Translations under genes and position numbers: made by a program | The notes under the pieces: model-generated | Told to the model about the DNA's origin: nothing | Seen by the model: the letters and a program-made list of their open reading frames with translations, nothing else | Database searches by the model: none | Shown here: positions 1 through 8,626 of the stretch, one piece after another | How positions within the stretch are numbered: the first letter of the stretch is position 1 | Layout of the letters: every line of letters starts with the position of its first letter | NCBI RefSeq assembly: GCF_000018025.1 | Contig: NC_009831.1 | Location: forward strand, 1,922,001 to 1,986,000 | Source of the DNA: Shewanella sediminis HAW-EB3 | GTDB lineage: Bacteria; Pseudomonadota; Gammaproteobacteria; Enterobacterales; Shewanellaceae | Direction of reading: 5' to 3' | Length of the DNA stretch: 64,000 nt

Positions 1-1367
1 GTATCGACCAGGAAGGGGTTCTGAAGGCCGGGCAGTGCGGGATTACCATAGACAATGACAGCACTCGCGCCAGCGTTATTACAGGCTCTGACGGCATCGA
101 TCTCCGGATAACCGGCTCCCTGGTTACCGACACGCTCGACCAGACAAACTTTGCTGTTCATGTCGCCACAGTTAAATGTACTGCCTGACACAGAACACTC
201 GGCAAGCTCGCCCATAACGCTACCACTAATCGGCGTTGCCACATGATCTGTGCCCGACTTTACGTAACGGTTATGGGGGACAACGCCGTTATCAAAGTAA
301 GACTGACCACCAATGGTGATATCGGCAAGACGACCCTCACCGAGAGTGACGGTTGAGAGAATCGCCTCACCCGGGCCTGCAATTTCAACTTGGTTAGTGT
401 ACTGCGAGAACGCCGCATGATCTTTGTTGTTATCGACCGCCGCAACTGACATCACTGCATCATAAGAGGCTGGATAACTGTGAGTATTATCTCCGTCATT
501 ACCCGCAGCGGCGATGAGTAAGATACCGTTATCCTGATGGGCGGTTAATGCATTTTTTTCTGTGGTACTGGAACTGCTACCACCTAAACTCATGGTCACA
601 ACATTGGCGCCATTGTCGACACAGGTATCGACTGCAGAGACCAGCGAAGATGAGTAACCCCAACCTGCCTCATTAAATACCTTAATTACATGGATATTGG
701 CATTTTGGTTCGGCATGACACCGACAACACCTTCGTTGTTGGCGATCGCCGCAATTGTACCTGCTACATGAGTACCGTGAGCATTATGGTTGCCCGGTTC
801 GAACCAGTTACCCGTACCGGAATTATTGGTTCCGGTGACATTGTTACCACTTAAGTCATTGTGACTGCGGTCATAACCTGAATCGATAATACAGATAGTA
901 CGGTTACCGGCCTGAGAGTCACTTAAGGATGTCGCACCTACGTAGGTTTGCCCCCAGGGAGTGGTTTCGCTGAGAAAATGGCGCTGCATATCCTCTTCGA
1001 CATAGTCAACATCACCACGTTTTTTGAGTGAGTCGATGCCTGCTTTATCCAATTTCACTGTGTAGCTGTTACTGCGACCAATGCGTTTCATCTCTTTAGC
1101 CGAAACGCTGTTCAACGCCTTATGCTGAGAAAGCACCTCATTTTGAGCAGCTTCGTAAGAAAGCCCACTGATTTCATCACCTTCAGACTGAATACTGCTT
1201 TTGAAATTAACAATATATCGCTTTGGTAAAGGCGATGCTTGTTTGCTGTCAGATTTCAGTGACTGGATACCTTGAGTGAATGTGGGAGCGGCTTGAACAG
1301 TGGCAGAGATAGCGATAGCTAAAACTGACAGGCTCAATGCTGAAGTCGTAAATTGTCTTACTGTCAT
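1..1367 (-). CDS. Secreted S8 (subtilisin-like) serine peptidase, N-terminal part
   Basis: The frame runs off the left edge, so the C-terminus and the catalytic serine are not in the window; about 455 codons are visible. A signal peptide (MTVRQF... to about A26, ending ATVQA) is followed by an inhibitor_I9-type propeptide (KRYIVNFKSS... to YVEED). The S8 catalytic domain shows the Asp in CIIDSGYD (D162) and the His in AHGTHVAGT (H197), plus the substrate-binding stretch VVTMSLGG and the oxyanion region AAAGND. After that comes a segment with GDMNSKVCLVERVGNQG, typical of a PA domain inserted in the catalytic domain. ATG at 1367 is preceded by GGAAGA. Such proteins are exported extracellular proteases of marine bacteria; the substrate is unknown. 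It is transcribed separately from the rhodanese gene upstream, with 626 bp between them. Confidence 0.9.
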   Translation of the reverse strand, partial: MTVRQFTTSALSLSVLAIAISATVQAAPTFTQGIQSLKSDSKQASPLPKRYIVNFKSSIQSEGDEISGLSYEAAQNEVLSQHKALNSVSAKEMKRIGRSNSYTVKLDKAGIDSLKKRGDVDYVEEDMQRHFLSETTPWGQTYVGATSLSDSQAGNRTICIIDSGYDRSHNDLSGNNVTGTNNSGTGNWFEPGNHNAHGTHVAGTIAAIANNEGVVGVMPNQNANIHVIKVFNEAGWGYSSSLVSAVDTCVDNGANVVTMSLGGSSSSTTEKNALTAHQDNGILLIAAAGNDGDNTHSYPASYDAVMSVAAVDNNKDHAAFSQYTNQVEIAGPGEAILSTVTLGEGRLADITIGGQSYFDNGVVPHNRYVKSGTDHVATPISGSVMGELAECSVSGSTFNCGDMNSKVCLVERVGNQGAGYPEIDAVRACNNAGASAVIVYGNPALPGLQNPFLVD

Positions 1368-1993
1368 AATTGTCTTCCATGTTAATTAGAATTAATCATT
1401 ATTATTAGGTGGCTTTTCAGATGAAGATATAAAAAACCGGTTACTCGACAGCGAATGTATCTAGGTGTGAAACATTTGTAAATAGCTTGTTATTTACCTG
1501 GGGCGAGAAGATAGATATCTGAGTAATAAATGCTTTACTGAATAAATATTGCGTTTAAAACGCATTTTACGCGTATGAATCGGGGTTTATATCGCATCGT
1601 TATGCGAGTTAACTCTTTGATAAATGCTTTATATATTATCTATACTGTATATTTACAGGCGAGCAGAATGGTAACGGTTTGTGCTTAAGGTGATGAAGTT
1701 GTTGAGAATTAATTGCTTTGCGCGATTTGGAATAACTTAGTCTTAAAAGTAATAATCGAGGCGGGATGATTGAAGCAGAAAGTGAATATTGATTTGTAGA
1801 GGTCGTCTTTTTTGAAGGGGGGCACCACATAGCGTTGCTGATATTGTTTAAGTGAACGAGTGGCGCGGTCTAAGCTTGACAACTAATTCTTCGGACATCT
1901 GCGCTAGGCAACGGAGTTAGAAAGCTTATCTAGATACCTAAGTTAGGCAACTGGCTGGACATCAGGCCTGATCTCCAGCCAGAAGTTAGAATG
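1368..1993. other. Intergenic region upstream of the S8 peptidase gene
   Basis: 626 bp without a credible gene. It should hold the promoter of the minus-strand peptidase gene in the AT-rich part next to 1367. Near the other end is a strong hairpin (1951-1982) just past the rhodanese stop. A 64-codon open frame at 1636-1830 has no protein-like composition or ribosome binding site. Nothing else is recognised. Confidence 0.5.
1951..1982 (-). terminator. Hairpin after the rhodanese gene, possible terminator
   Basis: CTGGCTGGA (1951-1959) pairs perfectly with TCCAGCCAG (1974-1982), and the loop contains CAGGCCTG. It lies 11 nt past the rhodanese stop on the minus strand. There is no clear U-tract, so intrinsic termination is uncertain; it could also protect the 3' end. 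Confidence 0.45.
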
Positions 1994-2392
1994 CTACTTT
2001 GCCCGCGCGCTTTTTAGTGTTTCAAGTCCACCGCCGTTGTAGCTGTTGGTATAGCCTTCGGATACCAAGGCCTCGAAAGCGATTCCGCTTCTGCGTCCAC
2101 TTCTGCAATAGAGTAAGACAGACTTATCTTTGGCAATCTTTCGCTCTTTAAATGCAGCAGCTATACGCTCGAAGGGGATGTTAATTGCATTGGGAAGATG
2201 ACCCGCTTCAAACTCCTCTGCCGTTCGTACATCGACAACCATAGCCCCTGCATCGATCATATCCCAAGCGACTTGAGCATCCTTATCTGCCGCCCAGGAT
2301 AGTTGGCTGACAGTGAGAGATAGAAAAGCGGCAAAGATCATAAAGTATTTCAGTTGTAGGCGTTGTTTTGATATTAGTATTTGTTTAAACAC
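1994..2392 (-). CDS. Periplasmic rhodanese-like domain protein
   Basis: 132 residues. The N-terminus is a signal peptide or anchor (hydrophobic FMIFAAFLSLTVSQLSWA, cleavage near A34) followed by a single rhodanese domain. The signatures VVDVRTAEEFEAGHLPNAINIP and the active-site loop CRSGRRSG are present, so the persulfide-forming cysteine is kept. GTG at 2392 is used, with AAGGAAA about 7 nt upstream. It is last in a row with DUF2892, RND permease and RND adaptor genes (gap to DUF2892 109 bp). Single-domain exported rhodaneses handle sulfane sulfur or act as thiol oxidoreductase partners; which applies here is not shown. Family assignment is firm, role inferred. Confidence 0.88.
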   Translation of the reverse strand: MFKQILISKQRLQLKYFMIFAAFLSLTVSQLSWAADKDAQVAWDMIDAGAMVVDVRTAEEFEAGHLPNAINIPFERIAAAFKERKIAKDKSVLLYCRSGRRSGIAFEALVSEGYTNSYNGGGLETLKSARAK

Positions 2393-2501
2393 ACAATTTC
2401 CTTTAATTATTTTATGTTTTAGTTTGAGCCAGTCGATCTCTCCTCTCCTGGCACCGCTATGGGGATATTTTTCAGGGGCAAGAGTTTACAAATCTGAAAG
2501 A

Positions 2502-2720
2502 TCAATTGGCCTTTATTAAAGCCTGTTCAGCCTCGGTTTTTACCCCTAGCTTTTTCATAAGTATAGCGACAGGACAGAATCCGGTAAATGCACTTTGAAA
2601 TAGATTTACGCCAACGAATACCGTCAACCAGATGAAATTAGCATGAACCAGGGTCGTTAATACTAATGAGAGTAAAACCATCATTCCTGCAAAAGCCATG
2701 ATTGCACGTTCTATAGACAT
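2502..2720 (-). CDS. DUF2892 (YgaP-type) inner membrane protein
   Basis: 72 residues from ATG at 2720, chosen because AAAGGAGATAAC lies directly upstream; a longer in-frame start 8 codons earlier has no such site. The protein has two hydrophobic stretches (about MAFAGMMVLLSLVLTTLV and FIWLTVFVGVNLFQSAF) and the DUF2892 ending FCPVAILMKKLGVK. In E. coli YgaP this membrane unit is fused to a rhodanese domain. Here a separate exported rhodanese is encoded just downstream, so the two proteins may form the split equivalent. The gap to the RND permease gene upstream is 77 bp. Function beyond membrane association is unknown. Confidence 0.85.
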   Translation of the reverse strand: MSIERAIMAFAGMMVLLSLVLTTLVHANFIWLTVFVGVNLFQSAFTGFCPVAILMKKLGVKTEAEQALIKAN

Positions 2721-2797
2721 TGTTATCTCCTTTAGCGGAACCAATTTCCGCGTGTTTTGTTAATTGATACGTTGTTCGTTATCTAATGTGTCAGTTA

Positions 2798-5700
2798 TCA
2801 GGCGTGATGCTTTTTCATCACTGCGTAATAGAGAACCGGTATCACGACCAGAGTCAGTAGGGTCGAGATCATGATGCCGAAGATTAAACTGATGGCGAGC
2901 CCGTTAAAGATGGGGTCATCGATAATAAACAGGGCACCAATCATGGCCGCTAGCGCAGTCAGCATAATTGGTTTGGCTCTGACTGCACCTGAATGAATCA
3001 CAGCCTGTTCGAACGGAACCCCCGCGGCGGTTTCCTTGTTGATGAAGTCCACCAACAAGATGGAGTTCCTGACGATGATCCCGGCCAGCGCAATCATGCC
3101 TATCATGGAGGGCGCGGTAAAATGTGCCCCAAGTAGTGCATGTCCAGGCATCACCCCGATGACCGTTAACGGGATCGGTGCCATGATGACGAGCGGCACG
3201 GTATAGGAGCGGAACTGGCCGACGACCAGAAGATAGATGGCTATCATACCAACGCCGTAGGCTATCCCCATATCTCGGAATGTTTCGTAGGTGATTTTCC
3301 ATTCGCCATCCCACAGCACCGCGATAGCGTCGAGGCCCGAAGGTTGATTGATAAAGTGTTGCTCGAAACCCAGCCCGTCTTCAGCATCTATCTTGGCCGC
3401 CATTTCAAACATGCCATACAGGGGACTATCTAACTCACCAGCCATATCGGCAACCACCATCACCATAGGGATCATGTTTTTGTGGATAATGGGCGCATCT
3501 ATCTTGCCCTTTTTGATATTCACCAGTTCAGATACCGGGATTGAATTGCCATCTTGGCCAAGTAATTTGAGATTTAATACTTGCTCAAGGTCAAGCTTGG
3601 CTGACTCCTTTAACTGCAATCGGATTGGTGTGGGGCGTTTCTGTTTATCCTTAATCAGGTAGCTCATATCCTGACCGCCGACAGAGGTGGCAATGAGGCT
3701 GACAATATTTTGATAGGGAACCCCTGAAAGACTCGCTTTACTCCTGTCGATGATCACTTGCCATTTTTGCTGCGCTGCAGGCAGAAATATATCTATGTCT
3801 ACGACATCATCAGTCCCATGAAACAGGGCCTGTAACTGATAGGCCGCTTTTTCACGGATCGCTTCGCTCGGTCCGTAGACTTCGGCAAGAATAGGTGACC
3901 AGACCGGTGGTCCCGGCGGCACTTCAACTACTTTGATGTTGGCATTAAACGGCTTACCTATCGCTTGCAGCGGTGCACGGATTGACTGTGCGATTGTATG
4001 GCTGTCTCTGTCTCTGTGCTTCTTGTCGAGCAGGTTGACTTGAATATCGCCAAGCTCCTGAGTCTCTCTCAAGAAGTAATGTCTGACTAACCCATTGAAA
4101 TTCATCGGGGCATTGGTGCCCGCATAGAGTTGATAGTTTTCAACCTCTTCGACCGTGCCCAAATAACGCCCGAGTGCTTGAAGTACACGTTGTGTCTGTT
4201 CTACCGGCGTCCCTTCAGGCATGTCCACCATTACCTGAAATTCAGATTTGTTGTCCAGAGGCAGCATCTTGAGTATGACGAGTTTGCTTAAGGGCAATGC
4301 CGTTGCAACGCCTATCAAGACAAATATGGCGCCTGCGAGCCCAATTCGAGCCCTGCGTGCCTGTTTGCCCAGAACGAAGGGGCCAATAAGTTTGGTAAAT
4401 AGCCTTAACATCATGCTGTTTTTTTCAGGCTCACCGTTCATCTCCTCTTTTGTTGAGGCATTAGTTGTGGCATTAAGTGAAGATTCATCAGTCGTGTCTG
4501 CAGATGGACTCAGCTGATCATTCTGTTTAAGTAATTTTCGGCTGAGCCAGGGGGTAACGATGAACGCGACGGCTAAGGAGATAAGCATTCCCATGCTGGC
4601 ATTGATTGGGATAGGCGCCATATATGGCCCCATTAACCCAGAGACAAAGGCCATGGGTAATAGTGCCGCGATAACGGTAAAGGTCGCTAAAATGGTAGGG
4701 CTTCCGACTTCGTCGACGGCAACGGGGATCAGCTCTTTAAAAGACTGTTTGCCCATCGCCATATGACGGTGGATATTTTCGACCACTACGATGGCATCAT
4801 CGACCAAAATACCGATAGAGAAGATGAGGGCAAATAGGGATATCCTGTTTAATGTGAAGCCCCAGGCCCAAGACGCAAACAGGGTCGATGCTAACGTAAT
4901 GATAATCGCGATACCAACCACGAGTGCTTCTCTGGTGCCCATAGTGAACAAGACTAAGAGCACGACAGCCGATGTCGCAAATATTAACTTGAAGATAAGT
5001 GTGTTGGCTTTATTTCCCGCCGTTTCACCATAGTTTCTCGATACCGTAACCTCTACGTTGTCGGGAACCAGAATATTTTGAACTTGCTCGATACGTTGTA
5101 AGATCTGATCGGCGATATCGACGGCATTTTCACCAGGTTGCTTTCCTATCGCCAGCGTTACTGCTGGATAGATATCATTTTTATCTCCATACCAGACACT
5201 TTTCACCGGAATATCGGATTTCAATGTTATCTGTGCTACATCACTGAGGTAGACGGGGGCGCTTTGTCCGTCGATGTCTTGATAAACCGAGATGACGAGT
5301 TGTTTAACATCATCAGCCGATTGCAGAAATTGACCGGCTTGAACTTTTATCTCCTGATTGCCCTGAATAAGAGAAGCGGGCATGGAGATATGATTATTTG
5401 ACTTAAGGCTCTGAGATATTGCATCAAAGGTGAGTCCGTAATAGTTCATCTTCATCGGATCTATTCGAACATTAAGCACGAGTTCGTGTGAGCCTAAGGT
5501 AGAAACTTCACGCGTGCCGGGAATACGCTTCAGCTCTGTTTCCAGTCCGTGAGCAACATGGGTCAACTGTTCTGCCGAAACTGACGCTTGTTTGGACCAT
5601 AGCGTTAAACTAACAATGGGGACATCATCGATTCCACGAGGCTTGATAAGTGGCTCGCCTACCCCTGCACCCGATGGGAGTTTATCAAGGTTCGAGTAGA

Positions 5701-6097
5701 TCTGATTATAGAGCTTAACAATCGCTTCGTTACGTGGGATCCCAACTTCAAAAATCGCGATGATAAGTGCACCGTCAGGTTGCGAAAAAGAGTAGAGTGT
5801 ATCTATTCCCTTTATCTCGGAGATCACCTGTTCGGCCGGGAGTGTGACTAAGCTTTCAACCTGAGCCGGAGTCGCACCGGGGAAGGGAATAAAGACATCG
5901 GCAAATGTCACATCTATCTGAGGCTCTTCCTCTTTTGGCGTTACTATGACGGCAAACAGACCCAGTAGTAAACCAAGTAGTGCCAGCAGTGGTGTGATGG
6001 CACTGAGCTGAAAAGCCGCCGCAATTCTACCCGATATCCCTAATTTTGAATTGGGCATGTTTGCTTCAGGCAGAGTCGTGTTTTCTGATTCGTTCAT
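2798..6097 (-). CDS. RND efflux pump permease (AcrB/HAE-type)
   Basis: 1099 residues, slightly longer than the usual 1020-1050. The N-terminal TM1 (LSAITPLLALLGLLLGLFAVIVTP) leads into a large periplasmic porter loop with FPGATPAQVESLVTLPAEQ. TM4 carries the proton-relay pair in SIGILVDDAIVVVENIHRH, and the C-terminal half has a second porter loop and the TM10 motif LAGIIVRNSILLVDF. The extra length is mainly a hydrophilic cytoplasmic linker near residues 525-570 rich in S, T, N and E. ATG at 6097 has AGAGAGGTC upstream. The adaptor gene ends only 10 bp before it, so the two are co-transcribed. It is a proton-driven exporter in the inner membrane; the substrate is unknown. No outer membrane channel gene is adjacent, so it probably borrows a TolC-type channel. 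Confidence 0.93.
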   Translation of the reverse strand: MNESENTTLPEANMPNSKLGISGRIAAAFQLSAITPLLALLGLLLGLFAVIVTPKEEEPQIDVTFADVFIPFPGATPAQVESLVTLPAEQVISEIKGIDTLYSFSQPDGALIIAIFEVGIPRNEAIVKLYNQIYSNLDKLPSGAGVGEPLIKPRGIDDVPIVSLTLWSKQASVSAEQLTHVAHGLETELKRIPGTREVSTLGSHELVLNVRIDPMKMNYYGLTFDAISQSLKSNNHISMPASLIQGNQEIKVQAGQFLQSADDVKQLVISVYQDIDGQSAPVYLSDVAQITLKSDIPVKSVWYGDKNDIYPAVTLAIGKQPGENAVDIADQILQRIEQVQNILVPDNVEVTVSRNYGETAGNKANTLIFKLIFATSAVVLLVLFTMGTREALVVGIAIIITLASTLFASWAWGFTLNRISLFALIFSIGILVDDAIVVVENIHRHMAMGKQSFKELIPVAVDEVGSPTILATFTVIAALLPMAFVSGLMGPYMAPIPINASMGMLISLAVAFIVTPWLSRKLLKQNDQLSPSADTTDESSLNATTNASTKEEMNGEPEKNSMMLRLFTKLIGPFVLGKQARRARIGLAGAIFVLIGVATALPLSKLVILKMLPLDNKSEFQVMVDMPEGTPVEQTQRVLQALGRYLGTVEEVENYQLYAGTNAPMNFNGLVRHYFLRETQELGDIQVNLLDKKHRDRDSHTIAQSIRAPLQAIGKPFNANIKVVEVPPGPPVWSPILAEVYGPSEAIREKAAYQLQALFHGTDDVVDIDIFLPAAQQKWQVIIDRSKASLSGVPYQNIVSLIATSVGGQDMSYLIKDKQKRPTPIRLQLKESAKLDLEQVLNLKLLGQDGNSIPVSELVNIKKGKIDAPIIHKNMIPMVMVVADMAGELDSPLYGMFEMAAKIDAEDGLGFEQHFINQPSGLDAIAVLWDGEWKITYETFRDMGIAYGVGMIAIYLLVVGQFRSYTVPLVIMAPIPLTVIGVMPGHALLGAHFTAPSMIGMIALAGIIVRNSILLVDFINKETAAGVPFEQAVIHSGAVRAKPIMLTALAAMIGALFIIDDPIFNGLAISLIFGIMISTLLTLVVIPVLYYAVMKKHHA

Positions 6098-6107
6098 CTT
6101 GACCTCT

Positions 6108-7151
6108 CTACTTTGCCTGACGGTTTTGAAGTGCCTGGTACGCGTCGCTGGCGATCACATCTCCGGGGCTCAACCCCGCCAAGACTTCGACCTCTTTATC
6201 CTGGTAATTGCCTAAACGGACTTGATTGAGTACAAAGTCATCCCCCTGTTTGAGGTAGACGGCACTGAGCTCATTTTGTTTCAGCAGGGATGAAGTCGGA
6301 ATAAGAATACTCGAGCGAGTGCCTGCACTGAATTTGGCTTTTGCCCACATTCCCGGCATCAAATTTGGCTCATTCTCGGGTAGGTTTATTCTTACCTTAT
6401 AACTGTGGCTCTGGGGATCGGCAAACGAGAAAATGGTGAGCGAGTTGGAGGTAAATTGACGACCATCATTGAGGGTAACCTTAAACTCCGGTAGTTGTTT
6501 CAATGCGTCTATATAACGCTGTGGCACGTGGGCGATGGCGCGCATCTGTGACATGGAAAAACCGGAGAAGAGCGGCTGCCCGGGACTTACTGTTTCGCCT
6601 TGCTCCACATGCCTCTTAGTGACGATTCCTGAAAATGGCGCATTGACTTCCGTATATTTTAGCGATTCAGTGGCTTGGATGATGCGGGCCTTTGAGCCTC
6701 TTACTGCTTCTTGAGTGGACTTGGCATTGGCAATAGCTTCATCCATCGTGCCTTGTGATATGGCTCCCTTAGGGAACAGGGTTTCATACCGGTTCCTTTG
6801 CAGCTGCGCCTCATTATCTTGGGCTATCGCTTTGGCATAGTCGGCTTCGGCGGCAGCCAGTTCTGCGCCCTGTTCTTTACTGGTGATCTCCAGTAATGAG
6901 GCTCCCTCGGAGACAATATCATTAACATCGTAATTGAGTTTTATTATGCGACCGGAGGTTTGCGCCGATACGGTTGCGGCTTTCACGGCTTCAAGTTTTG
7001 AATCCAGTTCTATCCATTTTGTTTTCTTGGTCTCAACCAGGGTGGTGGTTTCAATTGAAGCAGCATAAAGGTGAGCACTCATCAATGAGAGGCTAATGAA
7101 AAGGGCAGGGAAAAGGGCTGGAAAAAGAAATTTAGTCTGTCGAATACGCAT
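6108..7151 (-). CDS. RND efflux periplasmic adaptor (membrane fusion protein)
   Basis: 347 residues. A signal peptide (to about SAHLYA, residue 30) is followed by the biotinyl-lipoyl half-motif (VSAQTSGRIIKLNYDVNDIVSEGASLLEI), a coiled-coil hairpin (LAAAEADYAKAIAQDNEAQLQRNRYETLF...), the second lipoyl half (VNAPFSGIVTKRHVEQGETVSPGQPLF), and beta-barrel and membrane-proximal parts (PGMWAKAKF..., VRLGNYQDKEVEVLAGLSPGD). This is the HlyD/AcrA-family layout. It bridges the permease to an outer membrane channel. It is the first gene of the operon, with its promoter in the 7152-7250 interval. FPALFPALF in the signal peptide is a small internal duplication. Confidence 0.92.
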   Translation of the reverse strand: MRIRQTKFLFPALFPALFISLSLMSAHLYAASIETTTLVETKKTKWIELDSKLEAVKAATVSAQTSGRIIKLNYDVNDIVSEGASLLEITSKEQGAELAAAEADYAKAIAQDNEAQLQRNRYETLFPKGAISQGTMDEAIANAKSTQEAVRGSKARIIQATESLKYTEVNAPFSGIVTKRHVEQGETVSPGQPLFSGFSMSQMRAIAHVPQRYIDALKQLPEFKVTLNDGRQFTSNSLTIFSFADPQSHSYKVRINLPENEPNLMPGMWAKAKFSAGTRSSILIPTSSLLKQNELSAVYLKQGDDFVLNQVRLGNYQDKEVEVLAGLSPGDVIASDAYQALQNRQAK

Positions 7152-7250
7152 AATAAGCTCACCAATGAAAGTTCATAAGATTATTCTAATGGATGGCGTT
7201 TTATGATGCAATAATTAAATTAGAAAAATACGATTTATAGGGGGGAGAAA

Positions 7251-7274
7251 TAAAAAAGGAGTCATTGACTCCTT
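7251..7274 (-). terminator. Rho-independent terminator of the SIMPL/VOC genes
   Basis: On the minus strand AAGGAGTC pairs with GACTCCTT around a 3-nt loop, and a run of six T follows. It lies 36 bp past the SIMPL-protein stop and before the RND adaptor promoter. Confidence 0.8.
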
Positions 7275-7310
7275 AATTCGGCTAACTTGGATCAGTCACC
7301 TAGACTTGGG

Positions 7311-8027
7311 TCAGTCACCTAAATAGTAGGTTAATGTCGAGACTACACGTACTTTCTTTATGTGAGGGGTATTGCTGTCTCGATCTGAGATACTAAATTG
7401 ACCTTGTGAAGCCTTCTTAATTTTGCCTAATGTTGAATTGGAATCTTTGGCAAACTTGTCAGCCACTTTGCGGGCATTTTGAGTGGCGGCTTGTACCATC
7501 TCTGGTTTCACCCGGTTGAGTTCTGTAAACAGAAATTCGGTCCGGCTGTTGTAATCTTGATTTGATATGGCAATTCCATCTTTGGCCAAATCCAGCAGAT
7601 GCTTACGGCTGGTCAAGAACAGATCCACTCGCTTAGTGTAGAGAGATATTGTGACCTTGGCGGCGTAGCGAAATTTTACATTAGGGTCGACATAGCCCTG
7701 AGCCTGTCTGTCTTCGATAGAGGGGAGGGAAGTTGAAATTTCATCGGGTGTAAAACCTTGCTTGGTCAGGAAAAGTACCACTTTATCTGTCTTATCTTGC
7801 ACTGTCTGATAGAGAGAGTTGAGATCGTTATCGACTTCGGTAAAGCGTATCGGCCAGATGGCGATATTGGCTTTAACTTCCTGCTCTGCCAGCCCCTTTA
7901 CGGTGACGGTACGCTCCATGGATTTCATCTGGATCAGACTCTGTCCTATGCTATTACCAAGGAGAATGAGACCCAGGCAGAGAAATCCACCTAATATAAA
8001 AGCCGAGACCTGAGAATTTTTTTGCAT
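7311..8027 (-). CDS. SIMPL (DUF541) domain protein
   Basis: 238 residues from ATG at 8027. The frame is open up to 8132, but that extension overlaps the upstream VOC gene and lacks protein character, whereas the 8027 start opens a clean membrane anchor or signal (SAFILGGFLCLGLILLGNSIG). The rest matches SIMPL/YggE-like proteins: MERTVTVKGLAEQEVKANIAIWPI, YQTVQDKTDKVVLFLTKQGF, and a C-terminal KVRVVSTLTYYLGD. Members are periplasmic or membrane-bound and have been linked to oxidative and other stress, but no biochemical role is established. It probably shares a transcript with the VOC gene. A 19-bp stretch around its stop codon is duplicated immediately downstream (7283-7321). Confidence 0.85.
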   Translation of the reverse strand: MQKNSQVSAFILGGFLCLGLILLGNSIGQSLIQMKSMERTVTVKGLAEQEVKANIAIWPIRFTEVDNDLNSLYQTVQDKTDKVVLFLTKQGFTPDEISTSLPSIEDRQAQGYVDPNVKFRYAAKVTISLYTKRVDLFLTSRKHLLDLAKDGIAISNQDYNSRTEFLFTELNRVKPEMVQAATQNARKVADKFAKDSNSTLGKIKKASQGQFSISDRDSNTPHIKKVRVVSTLTYYLGD

Positions 8028-8110
8028 GGTTATTCCATAGATAAAACGAGGTGGTATCAATATATTATACTTTTTATCCTTGAAATCTATGATTATATCG
8101 ACCAGTACAA

Positions 8111-8494
8111 TCAGGCTATTTGGGGTTGCCAAAGTTCCACTTTATTGCCGTCCGGATCGATAAACCATCCAAATCTGCCAAACTCTGAATCTTCGGTGAC
8201 ACTGATCACCTCTGCGCCGCCTCGTTGGACTTGATTGAGGGCACCATCGAGATCATCGACAATGAGGTTGAACATGAAATTCTTATCGGAAGGAGACAGG
8301 TAATCATTGCCATTTTCTATTGGTGACCAGACGCTGTAACCGCTACGGGAAAAAGATGAGAGGTTATCTAAGTAAAATGCCGCACCGCCCCAAGGTTCAA
8401 CCGGAAGCTGAAGATGCTCTTTATACCAATCTGCTAATGCTTTGGGATCTGCACTCTTAAAGAAGATGCCACCCAATCCGATGACTTTTGCCAT
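8111..8494 (-). CDS. VOC-family (glyoxalase/bleomycin resistance-like) protein
   Basis: 127 residues, the normal size for a single-chain VOC protein with paired beta-alpha-beta-beta-beta modules. Visible markers are the opening VIGLGGIFFKSADPKALADWYKEHL, the centre MFNLIVDDLDGALNQVQRGGAEV and the ending GRFGWFIDPDGNKVELWQP, where the Glu of VELWQP is a usual metal ligand. These proteins bind a divalent metal and act on small molecules or confer drug binding; no substrate can be assigned. It starts 132 bp from the fadL terminator and precedes the SIMPL gene by 83 bp on the same strand. Confidence 0.88.
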   Translation of the reverse strand: MAKVIGLGGIFFKSADPKALADWYKEHLQLPVEPWGGAAFYLDNLSSFSRSGYSVWSPIENGNDYLSPSDKNFMFNLIVDDLDGALNQVQRGGAEVISVTEDSEFGRFGWFIDPDGNKVELWQPQIA

Positions 8495-8557
8495 GAAGGT
8501 TCATATTCAATGTGTTGTAACTCTAACTGTAGGAAACATTTTGTAAAAGTACAAAAA

Positions 8558-8578
8558 AGCCGCACTGTGAGTGCGGCT
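8558..8578 (-). terminator. Rho-independent terminator of fadL
   Basis: AGCCGCAC/GTGCGGCT stem with a 5-nt loop; on the minus strand it is followed by a run of six T. It lies 49 bp past the fadL stop. Confidence 0.88.
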
Positions 8579-8581
8579 TAT

Positions 8582-8597
8582 AATACCGATTGGTATT
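8582..8597. repeat. AATACC-GATT-GGTATT palindrome
   Basis: Six-base inverted arms around GATT. The same core with eight-base arms recurs at 37381-37400. Here it lies in the fadL 3' untranslated region, between the stop and the terminator. Confidence 0.6.
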
Positions 8598-8626
8598 GTC
8601 GTAACAAGCTTAGTTAAAGCAAATTT

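Noticed and set aside
1636..1830. 64-codon minus-strand frame in the first intergenic region
   Set aside because: AT-driven composition, no ribosome binding site, no hydrophobic or domain pattern.
2916..3314. 132-codon frame within the RND permease gene, same strand
   Set aside because: Out-of-frame shadow of the permease; no start signals or independent protein character.
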